DNA of 64,000 nt from Lacrimispora sphenoides (GCF_900105215.1 NZ_FOIP01000002.1:1302001-1366000), one strand, 5' to 3'; shown: positions 17,939 to 26,953, counted from the first letter of the stretch. The notes: generated from the sequence alone by a model not told the origin. Made by a program: numbers and translations.

Positions 17939-18799
17939 ATGCCGTTAGTTACTTCTAAAAAAATGTTACTTGATGCCCAAAAAGGAAACTATGCAGTCGG
18001 TGCCTTTAATGTGGAAAACATGGAAATGGTTATGGCTGTCATAGATGCGGCGGAGGAGCTTCACGCGCCGGTGATTCTGCAGACGACGCCGTCTACAGTA
18101 AAATACGGAGGCTTAAACCTGTACTATGCGAATGTAAAAGCAGCAGCCGAACGCGCTTCTGTCCCTGTGGCGCTTCACCTGGATCATGGCAGCAGCTTTG
18201 AACTGGCGATGCAGGCCCTTCGTGAGGGATATACCTCCATTATGATAGACGGTTCCCATTTGTCCATGGAAGAGAATGCGGCTATATCAAAGTCCGTTGT
18301 GGATGCCTGCCATCCGTCTTGCATACCGGTCGAAGGGGAGCTGGGGCGTGTGGGAGGAAAGGAAGATGATCTGGAGGGCGGCGACGGAGGATTCACATCA
18401 CCGGATGAAGCCGCTTATTTTGTGGAAAAGACAGGGATCGATTATCTTGCGGTATCCATCGGAACCGCACATGGCGTATATTCCGGGGTTCCCAATATCC
18501 GCATTGATATACTAAAGGAAATCAGGAAGAAGGTTTCCATACCCCTTGTTCTCCATGGAACCTCCGGGCTTGCAGATGAAACGGTGCAGGAATGCATCCG
18601 GGAAGGCATTTGTAAAGTCAATTATGCGACGGATTTACGAATCGCATTTAGCGAAGGGGTGAAAGCGGTTCTAAAAGAAAACCAATCCGTTATTGATCCA
18701 AAAACTTATGGCAAAAGAGGCCGAGAGTCTGTAAAGCAGTATGTATGGAACAAAATTTCAGTTTGTGGCAGCGGGGGGAAAGCAGGAAATTATGAATAA
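17939..18799 (+). CDS. Class II ketose-(bis)phosphate aldolase (FbaA/GatY family)
   Basis: The 286-residue protein is a zinc-dependent aldolase that cleaves a ketose phosphate to dihydroxyacetone phosphate plus an aldehyde. Visible active-site parts are LHLDHGSS (Asp82, zinc ligand His83), VEGELGRVGG (Glu133), GTAHGVY (His178) and LHGTSGL (His206). The start MPLVTSKK at 17939 is typical and has AGGAG upstream; the frame is open to 17909. The stop overlaps the DhaK-like start. Neighbours suggest a ketose 1-phosphate or bisphosphate substrate other than the central glycolytic one. Confidence 0.9.
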   Translation: MPLVTSKKMLLDAQKGNYAVGAFNVENMEMVMAVIDAAEELHAPVILQTTPSTVKYGGLNLYYANVKAAAERASVPVALHLDHGSSFELAMQALREGYTSIMIDGSHLSMEENAAISKSVVDACHPSCIPVEGELGRVGGKEDDLEGGDGGFTSPDEAAYFVEKTGIDYLAVSIGTAHGVYSGVPNIRIDILKEIRKKVSIPLVLHGTSGLADETVQECIREGICKVNYATDLRIAFSEGVKAVLKENQSVIDPKTYGKRGRESVKQYVWNKISVCGSGGKAGNYE

Positions 18800-19790
18800 G
18801 CTGATCAATAGCCAGGAGCGGATGGTACCGGAGATGCTGGAAGGCTATCTATCCTTAAATCCGGACCTGTACTGCAAGGTACCTGGCGTTATGGGTATTA
18901 AAAATAAAAGGGAAGAAGATAAGGTGTCGGTGGTCATTGCCGGAGGATCTGGGAATGAACCGTGGGTTCTGGGATTTGTAGGAGATGGCCTGGCTGACGG
19001 AGCTGCCCTGGGAAATGTTTATACGGCGCCGCCTTCCCGTACCGTATTGGAAGTAACAAGGTCAGTGCCTCATGATAAGGGCGTCATTTTTATCGCGGCA
19101 AATCATGCCGGAGATGTGCTGAATTTTGAACTGGTGCGGGAGCTGGCCGAATTGGAAGGAATTAAGTCCCATTGCATTTATGTATCCGATGATATTTCGT
19201 CGGCTCCCCTGGAAAAAAAGGAGGAACGCAGGGGGATAGCAGGAATTTCCTTTGTGGTTAAAATTGCGGGGGCAGCATCAAAAGAAGGCTATGGTCTGGA
19301 AGAAATGAAACGGTTGGTTGAGAAAGCAGTCAAAAACACCAGAACCTTTGGTGTAACAACCTCCCCGGGATATATGCCCGGATCAGGAGAGGCGATGTGC
19401 GAGCTTCCGGATGGCTTTGTGGAGTTTGGAATGGGATTTAATGGAGAGCCCGGAACGAAACGGGAAGAGCTCTCGTCAGCAGATGCGATAACAGAAGCGC
19501 TCATGGAACAGTTGTTAAATGAGGTCCCGGCAGGCTGTGAGGCTGCATTTATGGTGAATGGTTACGGATTTACCAGCATGCTGGAACTTTGCATCGTAAG
19601 CCGGAAAGTGAGTGAAATTGCAGAGGCAAACGGAATTGTCAATGTTCATTCATTTATTGATACCCTTTTTTCACCTCAGGGAACCGGTGGCTTTTCCGTA
19701 TCAATACTGATCCTTGATGATGAGTTGAAAGAATTATATCAAAAACCCTGTAAATCCCCATTATTCCGGTTTCAAGGAGGCAGCAGATGA
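18792..19790 (+). CDS. DhaK-like kinase subunit lacking both signature histidines
   Basis: The 332-residue protein aligns through its length with the DhaK substrate-binding subunit: MNKLIN at the start, AGGSGNEP, NHAGDVLNFE (Asp108 kept) and EFGMGFNGEPG. In E. coli DhaK the first and last motifs are GGGSGHEP and GxGIHGEPG; both histidines, including the one that holds dihydroxyacetone as a covalent hemiaminal, are Asn here (Asn55, Asn217). It should still pair with the ATP-binding DhaL subunit encoded next, with a 4-base ATGA overlap, but probably on a different substrate or by non-covalent binding. ATG 18792 overlaps the aldolase stop; the longer frame from 18741 has no support. Confidence 0.85.
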   Translation: MNKLINSQERMVPEMLEGYLSLNPDLYCKVPGVMGIKNKREEDKVSVVIAGGSGNEPWVLGFVGDGLADGAALGNVYTAPPSRTVLEVTRSVPHDKGVIFIAANHAGDVLNFELVRELAELEGIKSHCIYVSDDISSAPLEKKEERRGIAGISFVVKIAGAASKEGYGLEEMKRLVEKAVKNTRTFGVTTSPGYMPGSGEAMCELPDGFVEFGMGFNGEPGTKREELSSADAITEALMEQLLNEVPAGCEAAFMVNGYGFTSMLELCIVSRKVSEIAEANGIVNVHSFIDTLFSPQGTGGFSVSILILDDELKELYQKPCKSPLFRFQGGSR

Positions 19791-20437
19791 ATGTGGATCA
19801 ACTAAATGCGGATCAGGTAAAGCAGCTTTTTCTGTGTGTTGCCGACCGGATTGTGATAAATGAGCCGTATCTGACAGAAATTGATATGAAAATAGGCGAT
19901 GGAGATCATGGCACGGGAATGGAACTGGGATTTAAAGCGGTCCTGGAACAGCTTCCTTCCCTGGAAGCAGAATCCGTGGAATCTGTATTTCAGGAATTGG
20001 GGCGGATACTGCTTGATACCATGGGAGGAGCCTCAGGCGTTTTGTTTGGTACCATGTTTATCAGCGGTGTTATCCGTCGAGAACCATCCTGTTGTTTTGG
20101 GCTTTCGGATTTTGCGGAAAGCTTCCGGGTATCCCTGGATGCCATTATGCAAAGAGGGAAGGCCAGGGTCGGGGATAAGACTATGGTGGATGCATTGGAG
20201 CCAGCCGTTGCTGCGTTAGAACACGCCGCTTCCCAAGGGCTGACCATCCATGAGGGATTCTCCATGGCCGCAACAGCAGCAAAAAAGGGTGTTGAATATA
20301 CAAAAGAGATAAAAGCCAGATTTGGAAGGGCTAAATATTACGGGGACAAGGCGATTGGACTGCAGGATGCGGGTGCTACATCCGTATGGCTGATTTTCCA
20401 GGCTATGTCGGATTGGGTATCAAATAACTTGATATAA
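19787..20437 (+). CDS. dhaL: DhaL-type ATP-binding kinase subunit
   Basis: The 216-residue protein has the DhaL Mg-nucleotide site EIDMKIGDGDHG (Asp33, Asp38, Asp40), MGGASGVLFG, GDKTMVDALEPA and the C-terminal GRAKYYGDKAIGLQDAGATS. It supplies the nucleotide for phosphoryl transfer to the substrate held by the DhaK-like partner. No DhaM phosphotransfer protein is encoded nearby, so it may bind free ATP as in ATP-dependent family members, or use a PTS protein from elsewhere. It is coupled to the upstream gene by ATGA overlap. Confidence 0.9.
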   Translation: MNVDQLNADQVKQLFLCVADRIVINEPYLTEIDMKIGDGDHGTGMELGFKAVLEQLPSLEAESVESVFQELGRILLDTMGGASGVLFGTMFISGVIRREPSCCFGLSDFAESFRVSLDAIMQRGKARVGDKTMVDALEPAVAALEHAASQGLTIHEGFSMAATAAKKGVEYTKEIKARFGRAKYYGDKAIGLQDAGATSVWLIFQAMSDWVSNNLI

Positions 20438-20463
20438 ATAAAAATTATGGGAGGTTACGCAAC

Positions 20464-21438
20464 ATGAAGAAAGCATTAAAGAGATTTTTAGTTGCAGGAG
20501 CAGTAGTTTTGAGTCTGGCGGGATGCCAGAAAGCCGCACAGGAACCGGCAGTGGCAACAAATGCGGGAAGCGAGGAGGCTTCAAAGCCTAAGGAAACCAA
20601 TGACAAAAGCATCACAGTGGGTGTCAGCCTGTTAAACAATGCGCATGTTTTCTATAATAACATAGAGGCAGCTATGAATGAAAAGGCAAAAGAAATGGGA
20701 TATCAGCTGATCATCCAGGATGCGGCCGGAGACGGCAACAAACAGCTGAATCAGGTACAGGATTTCATTACACAAAAAGTAGATGCTATCGTTATTTGTC
20801 CAACCAACTCCGCCGGAAGTAAATCCATGGTGGAACTGGCTGATGCAGCCGGTATACCGGTATTTACCATGGATGTTGCGTCGGATGGAGAAGTAATCAG
20901 CCATATTTCAACCGATAATTACAGAGGCGGAGAACTGGCTGCAGAATATGCGGTAGAACATATCCTGAAACAAAAAGCCGGTCAGGCGGCAGTTATTACA
21001 TATGCAGAGATTGAAGGCTGCGTACAGCGTGAAAAAGGGTTCACAGAATGGCTTAGTAAAAATGCTCCCGATGTATCGGTTGTGGATGTACAGAACTATT
21101 CAGGAGACCAGGGAAAAGCGGCAGAAGTTATGCAGAATATGCTGTTAAAGCATGAAAACCTTGATGTGGTATTTTGCGTCGGCGATCCCGCGGCCGTAGG
21201 CGCCATGTCCTCCATTGATGCGGTGGGAAGTAATGTAAAAGTGATTGGTTTTGACGGAAACCCGGAAGGTGTTGAAGCGATTTTAAGCGGCGGAAACTGG
21301 ATTGCTGATATTGCTCAGGATCCGTCAGCCATTGGAATAACAACATTGGAATGCATTAAGAAGCATCTGGCCGGTGAATCTGTTGAAAAATTAATTCCGA
21401 TTCCGCCGAGAGTGGTTGACGCAAGCAACTTAAAATAA
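20464..21438 (+). CDS. Ribose-family ABC importer, substrate-binding lipoprotein
   Basis: The 324-residue protein has a lipobox SLAGC (Cys21), a short Ser/Ala/Glu-rich tether and a type 1 periplasmic-binding fold (TVGVSLLNNAHVFYNNIEAAM, PVFTMDVASDGE, VIGFDGNPEGVEAI). It lies 26 bases after dhaL and begins the importer part of the operon. The ligand is unknown but should be the substrate of the upstream kinase and aldolase. It is clearly diverged from the RbsB-like protein at 14888-15907. Confidence 0.9.
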   Translation: MKKALKRFLVAGAVVLSLAGCQKAAQEPAVATNAGSEEASKPKETNDKSITVGVSLLNNAHVFYNNIEAAMNEKAKEMGYQLIIQDAAGDGNKQLNQVQDFITQKVDAIVICPTNSAGSKSMVELADAAGIPVFTMDVASDGEVISHISTDNYRGGELAAEYAVEHILKQKAGQAAVITYAEIEGCVQREKGFTEWLSKNAPDVSVVDVQNYSGDQGKAAEVMQNMLLKHENLDVVFCVGDPAAVGAMSSIDAVGSNVKVIGFDGNPEGVEAILSGGNWIADIAQDPSAIGITTLECIKKHLAGESVEKLIPIPPRVVDASNLK

Positions 21439-21468
21439 TAAAACCTACAACGGAAGGAGTGAGATGCA

Positions 21469-22989
21469 ATGAAAGAACAGGCTTTCGTTGCTTTAGAACA
21501 CATTAGTAAATCCTTCCCTGGCGTAAAAGCACTGAATGACGTTTCCATCAATTTTTCCCCTGGCAGAGTCCACGTTCTGCTGGGGGAAAATGGTGCAGGG
21601 AAATCTACAATTATTAAAATTATCTCAGGGGTATATCAATCGGATGAAGGGAATCTGATAGTCAGAGGAAATAAAGAAAGATTTGAAAACACCAGAGAAT
21701 CCTTAGGGAAAGGAATCAGTGTGATCCATCAGGAGCTCAGTGTGATTCCGGATCTGACGATTGCTGAGAACATCTTCCTTGGAAGGGAACCAAAAACCCC
21801 CTTAGGGCTGATTGATAAGCAGAAGATGAATCAGGAAGCCGGTAAGCTGCTGGAATCATTGGGAATGCAAATAAACCCCAGGACATTTATCAGAAAGCTG
21901 GCCAATGGGGATAAGCAGATGGTCGAAATCGCCAGGGCGGTATCCCAAAACAGTTCAATGGTCATCATGGATGAGCCTACCTCCTCCTTGTCGGAAAAGG
22001 AAGTGGGGGCCTTGTTTAAAGTCATAAAGTCTTTAAAGGAAGAAAATGTAGCGGTTATTTACATATCCCACCGTTTGAAGGAGATACGCGAAATAGGGGA
22101 TGATATTACGATTTTAAGGGATGGAAAGGTTGTTATAACTTTGCCCCTATCTCAAATTTCAGAAGAAGAAATGATCAACAAGATGGTCGGAAGAGAAATG
22201 AAGCAGTTCTATTTCCGGTCAGAAAATGCAGTGAAGGATGAAATTGTGTTATCCGTAGAAAACCTGGGACGAGGCGGCACGTTCCACAATGTCTCGTTTC
22301 AGCTGAGAAGGGGAGAAATCCTGGGTGTTGCAGGTTTGATCGGTGCTGGACGGACAGAAGTGATGAGAACTGTTTTCGGAGCGGATGCCCCGGACTCTGG
22401 TTCTATGTTTGTCGATGGCAGACCATACCGGCCGAAATCTGTAAAGGATGGGGTTGCATCCGGGATTGGCCTTGTTCCGGAGGACAGAAGGGGCCAGGGG
22501 CTGCTTCTTGAAAAGAATGTAGCCATCAATACGACGTTATCCAGCTTGTTTCAAAGGTCTAAAAAGGGATTGATCGACTTCGCCTGGGAAAAGGCGGCGT
22601 CAGAGGAATATGTGAAAAAGATGGGGACGAAAACTCCCGGGATCAAGACCAGGATTAGAAATCTCTCAGGTGGTAACCAGCAGAAGGTGGTCATTGCAAG
22701 GTGGCTTCTTGCAGGCTCCCGTATTTTGATCATGGACGAGCCTACCAGGGGGATTGATGTCAATGCAAAAGCTGAAATCTACAACTTGATGAAGGAGTTT
22801 GTAGAGGCCGGAGGCAGCATTATCATGGTTTCCTCTGATCTGCCAGAAATTCTTGGAGTTGCAGACCGGATTATGATCATGAGGGAAGGGACTGTTTCAG
22901 GATTTATAGATACCAAAGAGGCTTCGGAAGAAAAAATCATGGGTTTGGCAAGTATCAGCACAGAAAGTTCCGGGAGGGCAAAAGAATGA
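21469..22989 (+). CDS. Ribose-family ABC importer, ATP-binding protein (two NBDs)
   Basis: The 506-residue RbsA/MglA-type protein has the first Walker A GENGAGKST (about 43-51), Walker B VIMDEPTSSL and H-loop YISHRLKE, then a second domain with GLIGAGRTE, LSGGNQQK and LIMDEPTRGID. GGAAGGAGTGAG precedes ATG 21469. Its end overlaps the permease start by 4 bases. It powers the importer of the RpiR-controlled operon. Confidence 0.92.
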   Translation: MKEQAFVALEHISKSFPGVKALNDVSINFSPGRVHVLLGENGAGKSTIIKIISGVYQSDEGNLIVRGNKERFENTRESLGKGISVIHQELSVIPDLTIAENIFLGREPKTPLGLIDKQKMNQEAGKLLESLGMQINPRTFIRKLANGDKQMVEIARAVSQNSSMVIMDEPTSSLSEKEVGALFKVIKSLKEENVAVIYISHRLKEIREIGDDITILRDGKVVITLPLSQISEEEMINKMVGREMKQFYFRSENAVKDEIVLSVENLGRGGTFHNVSFQLRRGEILGVAGLIGAGRTEVMRTVFGADAPDSGSMFVDGRPYRPKSVKDGVASGIGLVPEDRRGQGLLLEKNVAINTTLSSLFQRSKKGLIDFAWEKAASEEYVKKMGTKTPGIKTRIRNLSGGNQQKVVIARWLLAGSRILIMDEPTRGIDVNAKAEIYNLMKEFVEAGGSIIMVSSDLPEILGVADRIMIMREGTVSGFIDTKEASEEKIMGLASISTESSGRAKE

Positions 22990-23951
22990 ATAAACAAAAA
23001 CCAAATAAATATCTGACATTTGCAAAAGATAATACCATGCTGATTTTCCTGATCCTTTTGTTTGCACTTTGCCTGATGTTTGTTCCCAGGTTTGCAACCA
23101 TCGGTAACTTTAAGAATGTATTGATTCAAATTGCAATTAATGCATTGATTGCAACCGGCATGACGTTTGTGATTCTTTCTGATGGAATTGATTTATCCGT
23201 TGGCTCTGTTGCGGCACTTGCCGGTATTGCAGCAGCAGCCTGCATCAAGCTGTTTCCGGATGCCGGCATAGGGCTGAGCTTGTGTGTGATTGTGGCAGCA
23301 TCTGTAGTGGTCGGAGGAATTTGCGGCAGCATCAACGGATTATTTGTATCTGTTTTAAACGTTCCGCCCTTTATCGCCACACTGGCGATGATGAATGCCG
23401 CAAGAGGTCTGGGATATGTTTTTACAGATGCAAAACCGATATTCGGACTTCCGGCTTCTTTTGGCTGGGTAGGACTTCGCTCGGTTGGTCCGGTGCCGGT
23501 ATCTGTCATACTCATGTTTTTGGTGATTGGTACTGCCATTTTTATTCTTGGAAGAACCTGTTACGGCAGATACATTTATGCGGTAGGAAGCAATACGGAG
23601 GTTGCAAAGCTCAGCGGAATCCAGGTCAGGAAGATCAAAATGTCCGTTTATATTATCTGCGGAATCTTAGCGGCCCTTGCTGGTGCTGTATTGGCTTCTA
23701 AACTGCAGAACGGTCAGGCAACAGCTGCAGCCGGATATGAGCTGAATGCCATTGCTGCTGTAGCTATGGGAGGCACCAGTATGTCCGGGGGACGGGGCGG
23801 TATGGTGCAGACGATCTTTGGACTCTTTGTCATCGGAATCATAAATAATGCATTGAGTCTGTTAGGCATATCCTCTTACTGGCAGACCATTGCCATGGGA
23901 GTTATTATTCTCATTGCAGTGGTGATTGACCGGTTACAGAGCAATGAGTGA
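22986..23951 (+). CDS. Ribose-family ABC importer, permease
   Basis: The 321-residue membrane protein has the RbsC-family loop VILSDGIDLSVGSVAAL, PPFIATLAMMNAARG and NAIAAVAMGGTSMSGGRGG. It overlaps the ATPase gene by ATGA and is the last gene of the seven-gene operon that starts at 16973. No clear terminator follows within the next 200 bases. Confidence 0.92.
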   Translation: MNKQKPNKYLTFAKDNTMLIFLILLFALCLMFVPRFATIGNFKNVLIQIAINALIATGMTFVILSDGIDLSVGSVAALAGIAAAACIKLFPDAGIGLSLCVIVAASVVVGGICGSINGLFVSVLNVPPFIATLAMMNAARGLGYVFTDAKPIFGLPASFGWVGLRSVGPVPVSVILMFLVIGTAIFILGRTCYGRYIYAVGSNTEVAKLSGIQVRKIKMSVYIICGILAALAGAVLASKLQNGQATAAAGYELNAIAAVAMGGTSMSGGRGGMVQTIFGLFVIGIINNALSLLGISSYWQTIAMGVIILIAVVIDRLQSNE

Positions 23952-24155
23952 TGCTGGTAATGATATAGTTTCCGGCATAGATTACTTCTTTTAACCAGAA
24001 GCATAGCATGATACAATGAAGCCGGAAGAGGAAGAATACCTCATGAAAGCAAGGATTCCTTTATTGATAACTAAATCTGTGTTTATCCGCATCAAAAATA
24101 TCAGGATTTATATCTAAATCTCAGGTATGATTGTTTTGAAAGGAGGAATCAGGCA

Positions 24156-25031
24156 ATGAATACGCTGGCTCAATTTAATGATGCAATGGCATATATTGAA
24201 AGAAACTTGATGCTTGATATTGAACCGGGTCAAATCGCACGTATATCCGGCTGTTCAGAATATCATTTTCGCAGAATGTTTTCTTTTCTTGCAGGAATGC
24301 CATTAGGTGAATATATTCGCCGCAGGCGGCTGTCGGCAGCAGGACTGATGTTACAGAACGATTCGGTAAAAGTCATTGATTTAGCATTACAGCTTGGCTA
24401 TGAATCACCTGAAGCTTTTAGTAAAGCTTTTCAAGTGATGCATGGAGTAACCCCTTCGCAAGCCAAAAAAACAAACACTGAACTTAAAGTCCTGCCTCCA
24501 ATGACCTTTCAATTAACAATCAAAGGAGGAATAGAAATGAATTATCGGGTTGTCGAAAAAGACGAATTTTATGTTGTTGGATTTAAAAAAAGAATTACAG
24601 TGCAATTTAAAGGGATCAATCCACAGATGGACTCATTGGTACAAAAATTAACTCCTCAAATTATTGATGAGCTAAAAGGATTATGCGACATGGAACCAAA
24701 AGGAATGCTCAGTGTTTCTGCGAATTTTCATGAGCGTACCACGGAAGGCTCACAGCTTGACCAGTATATCGGAGTTGCTACTTCCAAAACGGCTTCTGAC
24801 GGCTATGATATCCTTCATGTCGCGGCATCTACTTGGGCGGTATTTAAAGCGGTTGGTCCATTTCCAGAGGCGATACAGGACACATGGGCTAAGATTTATG
24901 GGGAATGGTTCCCGGCATCGGGATATGAATTGACCGGGGGACCGGAGTTATTGTGGAATGAAACCCCTGATACGAGCAGGGCAGATTATAAAAGTGAGAT
25001 ATGGATCCCTGTCCGCAAAATTAACGGTTAA
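24156..25031 (+). CDS. AraC-family regulator with GyrI-like effector domain (Rob/YesN-like stand-alone)
   Basis: The 291-residue protein starts with a two-helix-turn-helix AraC domain (about 5-108; IARISGCSEYHFRRMFSFLAGMPLGEYIRRRRLS and DLALQLGYESPEAFSKAFQVMHGVTPSQ), followed by a GyrI-like small-molecule-binding domain (about 125-290). This order is that of Rob and related multidrug or stress activators. AAAGGAGG lies before ATG 24156. It stands alone, so its targets are not evident. Confidence 0.9.
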   Translation: MNTLAQFNDAMAYIERNLMLDIEPGQIARISGCSEYHFRRMFSFLAGMPLGEYIRRRRLSAAGLMLQNDSVKVIDLALQLGYESPEAFSKAFQVMHGVTPSQAKKTNTELKVLPPMTFQLTIKGGIEMNYRVVEKDEFYVVGFKKRITVQFKGINPQMDSLVQKLTPQIIDELKGLCDMEPKGMLSVSANFHERTTEGSQLDQYIGVATSKTASDGYDILHVAASTWAVFKAVGPFPEAIQDTWAKIYGEWFPASGYELTGGPELLWNETPDTSRADYKSEIWIPVRKING

Positions 25032-25489
25032 ATTCTCGAAGACATTTTAAACTGCCGGACGGCATATAAAAAGCCGTCATTTGGCAGGCAATATGTTATA
25101 CCAATTGAAAAATGTATAATTAAGCGGCGGTTTTGTAATCGAATCGATTCAAAGCCGCCGCTTTACTTAGAGTATAAAGAGGGGAAGACGAAGCCCTGCT
25201 TGATATTTTGACTCAGTTATGTAATGATAGAGGTATGGAAATTATGAAAAAACATAGGATACCGAATTGCGTCACATGCTGTTTGGTTACAATTACGTTA
25301 ATAGAATAAATTCAAGCTCAAAGGTGAAATAATAATAATGGATTAAATGGTAATAGTGCAAAGCATATAAAAACAGGGCTTCTGAATTTTCAGAGCCTTG
25401 TTTTTCATTTTCTGCAACTTTTTTGCATCTGAAATCATCTATATAACAGAACGGCAAAAATGTCTGTTAAAAGACAGAAAGGGTAACAA
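25032..25489. other. Non-coding spacer with three hairpins
   Basis: No gene is visible. Hairpin one (25052-25087) pairs CTGCC-GACGGC with GCCGTC-GGCAG and probably ends the AraC gene, though it lacks a T run. Hairpin two pairs AAGCGGCGGTTTTG (25122-25135) with CAAAGCCGCCGCTT (25150-25163), one mismatch, again with no T run. Hairpin three (25376-25405) is terminator-like with TTGTTTTT after it. The right edge carries the candidate sigma-factor promoter. Confidence 0.6.
25413..25441 (+). promoter_or_regulatory. Candidate ECF (autoregulated) promoter of the sigma/anti-sigma operon
   Basis: TGCAAC (25413-25418) and CATCTA (25436-25441), 17 bases apart, resemble the AAC-containing -35 and CGTC/CTA-type -10 of ECF sigma promoters, including those described for SigV. 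ECF sigma factors usually drive their own operon. No good sigma-A promoter is visible in this place. Confidence 0.5.
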
Positions 25490-25981
25490 ATGAGACAAGA
25501 GAACTATGATAAGATGACAGGCTACATCATTGAAAACCAGAAAAAGTTTTACCGGCTCGCATTCAGCTACGCCCAAAACCAGGAGGATGCACTGGATATT
25601 GTTCAGAATGCGGTATTAAAAGCGCTGGATCATTATGAATCTTTAAAAAATACAGATGCCATTAAAACATGGTTTTACAGGATTCTTGTAAACGAGAGCA
25701 TTTATTTCCTCAAGAAAAATAAAAAAGAGATCGCCTCAGGAGAAGACCTGGGTCTGGAGATCCCCTATTATGAACAGGGCTTTGAACCATCGGATGACCT
25801 TTATCACGAGATCAACCGGTTGGATATAGAAGTACAAAACATCATTAAGCTTCGTTTTTTTGAAGAAATGTCGCTGAAAGAGATTGCAGAGATCACCGGT
25901 GCCAATTTAAACACGGTAAAGGCTAGATTGTACCGAGGCTTAAAATTGTTAAAGCAGAATATTCAGGAGGTAAACTTATGA
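25490..25981 (+). CDS. ECF RNA polymerase sigma factor (SigV-like)
   Basis: The 163-residue protein has sigma region 2 (about 10-80; FYRLAFSYAQNQEDALDIVQNAVLKAL and IKTWFYRILVNESI) and region 4 (about 105-160; FFEEMSLKEIAEITGANLNTVKARLYRGLKLLK), with no region 1 or 3, as in ECF factors. The start has AAAGGG upstream. It overlaps the anti-sigma gene by ATGA. The DUF3298-type partner makes it SigV-like; SigV in Bacillus subtilis and relatives answers to lysozyme damage. Confidence 0.93.
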   Translation: MRQENYDKMTGYIIENQKKFYRLAFSYAQNQEDALDIVQNAVLKALDHYESLKNTDAIKTWFYRILVNESIYFLKKNKKEIASGEDLGLEIPYYEQGFEPSDDLYHEINRLDIEVQNIIKLRFFEEMSLKEIAEITGANLNTVKARLYRGLKLLKQNIQEVNL

Positions 25982-26865
25982 ACCAGTTGGATGATGCAAA
26001 AAAAAGATACGATGAGACTCCCATTCCCGAGGAATTAAGCGGACGCATACAGGGTGCCATCGAGCAGTTTGAAGGAAGAAAAGCAACTAGCACCACGAAT
26101 CATAATGGGAATGGAAAGAGACGGTACTATAAATGGGGAGTGGGAACAGCGGCAGCTTTCCTTATTACATTTACTGCGGCGCTGAATATAAACACAGCTT
26201 TTGCAGAGGAGGTACACCAGATTCCGGTTGTAGGTGCCATCGCCCGGGTCCTGACCGTAAGCTCCTATAAAAAGACTGTTGGGGATGAAAAAATTTCGGT
26301 AGAAGTGCCGGGAGTGGAATTTATCCAAAACGACACTCATGGACTTTCCAAGCAAATAAATGAAGAAATCCAGGAAATCTGCAGCAAATATGCGGATGAA
26401 TCATTGGAGCGTGCACAGGAATATAAACAGGCGTTTTTAGATACAGGAGGAACAGAGGCAGAATGGGCGGAACATAAGATCGAGATTAAGGTGTGGTATG
26501 AGATCAAGGCTCAAAGCGATGACTATCTTTCTTTTGTGGTGAGGGGAACAGAGAGCTGGACCTCTGCCTACAGTCAGGAAAAGTACTATAACATAGATCT
26601 AAAATCAGGAAAGCTATTATCACTAGGAGATGTTCTTGGAGAGGATTACATCAATAAAGCAAACGAGAGCATTAATAGCCAGATGGAGGAAAAATCAAAG
26701 GAAATTGGTATTCCATTTTTTACTCCTGAGGAGGGCGGTTTCGAAAGCATTACTGATGAGACAAAATTTTATATGAAGGATAATGGAAATCCGGTTATAG
26801 TTTTTGACAAATATGAGATAGCACCAGGAGCTGCCGGGTCAGTCGAATTTGAAATAGTAAGGTAA
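25978..26865 (+). CDS. Transmembrane anti-sigma factor, RsiV-like (DUF3298/DUF4163)
   Basis: The 295-residue protein has a short cytoplasmic N-terminus (sigma-binding), one membrane segment (about 55-75, WGVGTAAAFLITFTAALNI) and an extracellular region ending in a DUF3298-type domain (YNIDLKSGKLLSLGDVLGEDY and FEFDKYEIAPGAAGS-like FDKYEIAPGAAGS). RsiV proteins of this build bind lysozyme directly and are then cleaved to free the sigma factor. AFAEEV after the membrane segment resembles a signal-peptidase site, which fits RsiV-style processing. Lysozyme as the trigger here is inference from family. Confidence 0.85.
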   Translation: MNQLDDAKKRYDETPIPEELSGRIQGAIEQFEGRKATSTTNHNGNGKRRYYKWGVGTAAAFLITFTAALNINTAFAEEVHQIPVVGAIARVLTVSSYKKTVGDEKISVEVPGVEFIQNDTHGLSKQINEEIQEICSKYADESLERAQEYKQAFLDTGGTEAEWAEHKIEIKVWYEIKAQSDDYLSFVVRGTESWTSAYSQEKYYNIDLKSGKLLSLGDVLGEDYINKANESINSQMEEKSKEIGIPFFTPEEGGFESITDETKFYMKDNGNPVIVFDKYEIAPGAAGSVEFEIVR

Positions 26866-26908
26866 AGAGCGAATCGTGTTCATAGCTCTGTAAAGCTGGC
26901 TGACTGTA

Positions 26909-26953
26909 AAACAAGCGTATCGTTTACGATGGACGATATGCTTGTTTCCTTTT
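26909..26953 (+). terminator. Terminator of the sigma/anti-sigma operon
   Basis: AAACAAGCGTATCG (26909-26922) pairs with CGATATGCTTGTTT (26934-26947) with one wobble, followed by CCTTTT. Confidence 0.8.

Noticed and set aside
25122..25163. GC-rich hairpin as a riboswitch or small RNA
   Set aside because: A simple 14-base stem without conserved bulges or a neighbouring gene it could control; no promoter or T run supports an RNA gene.
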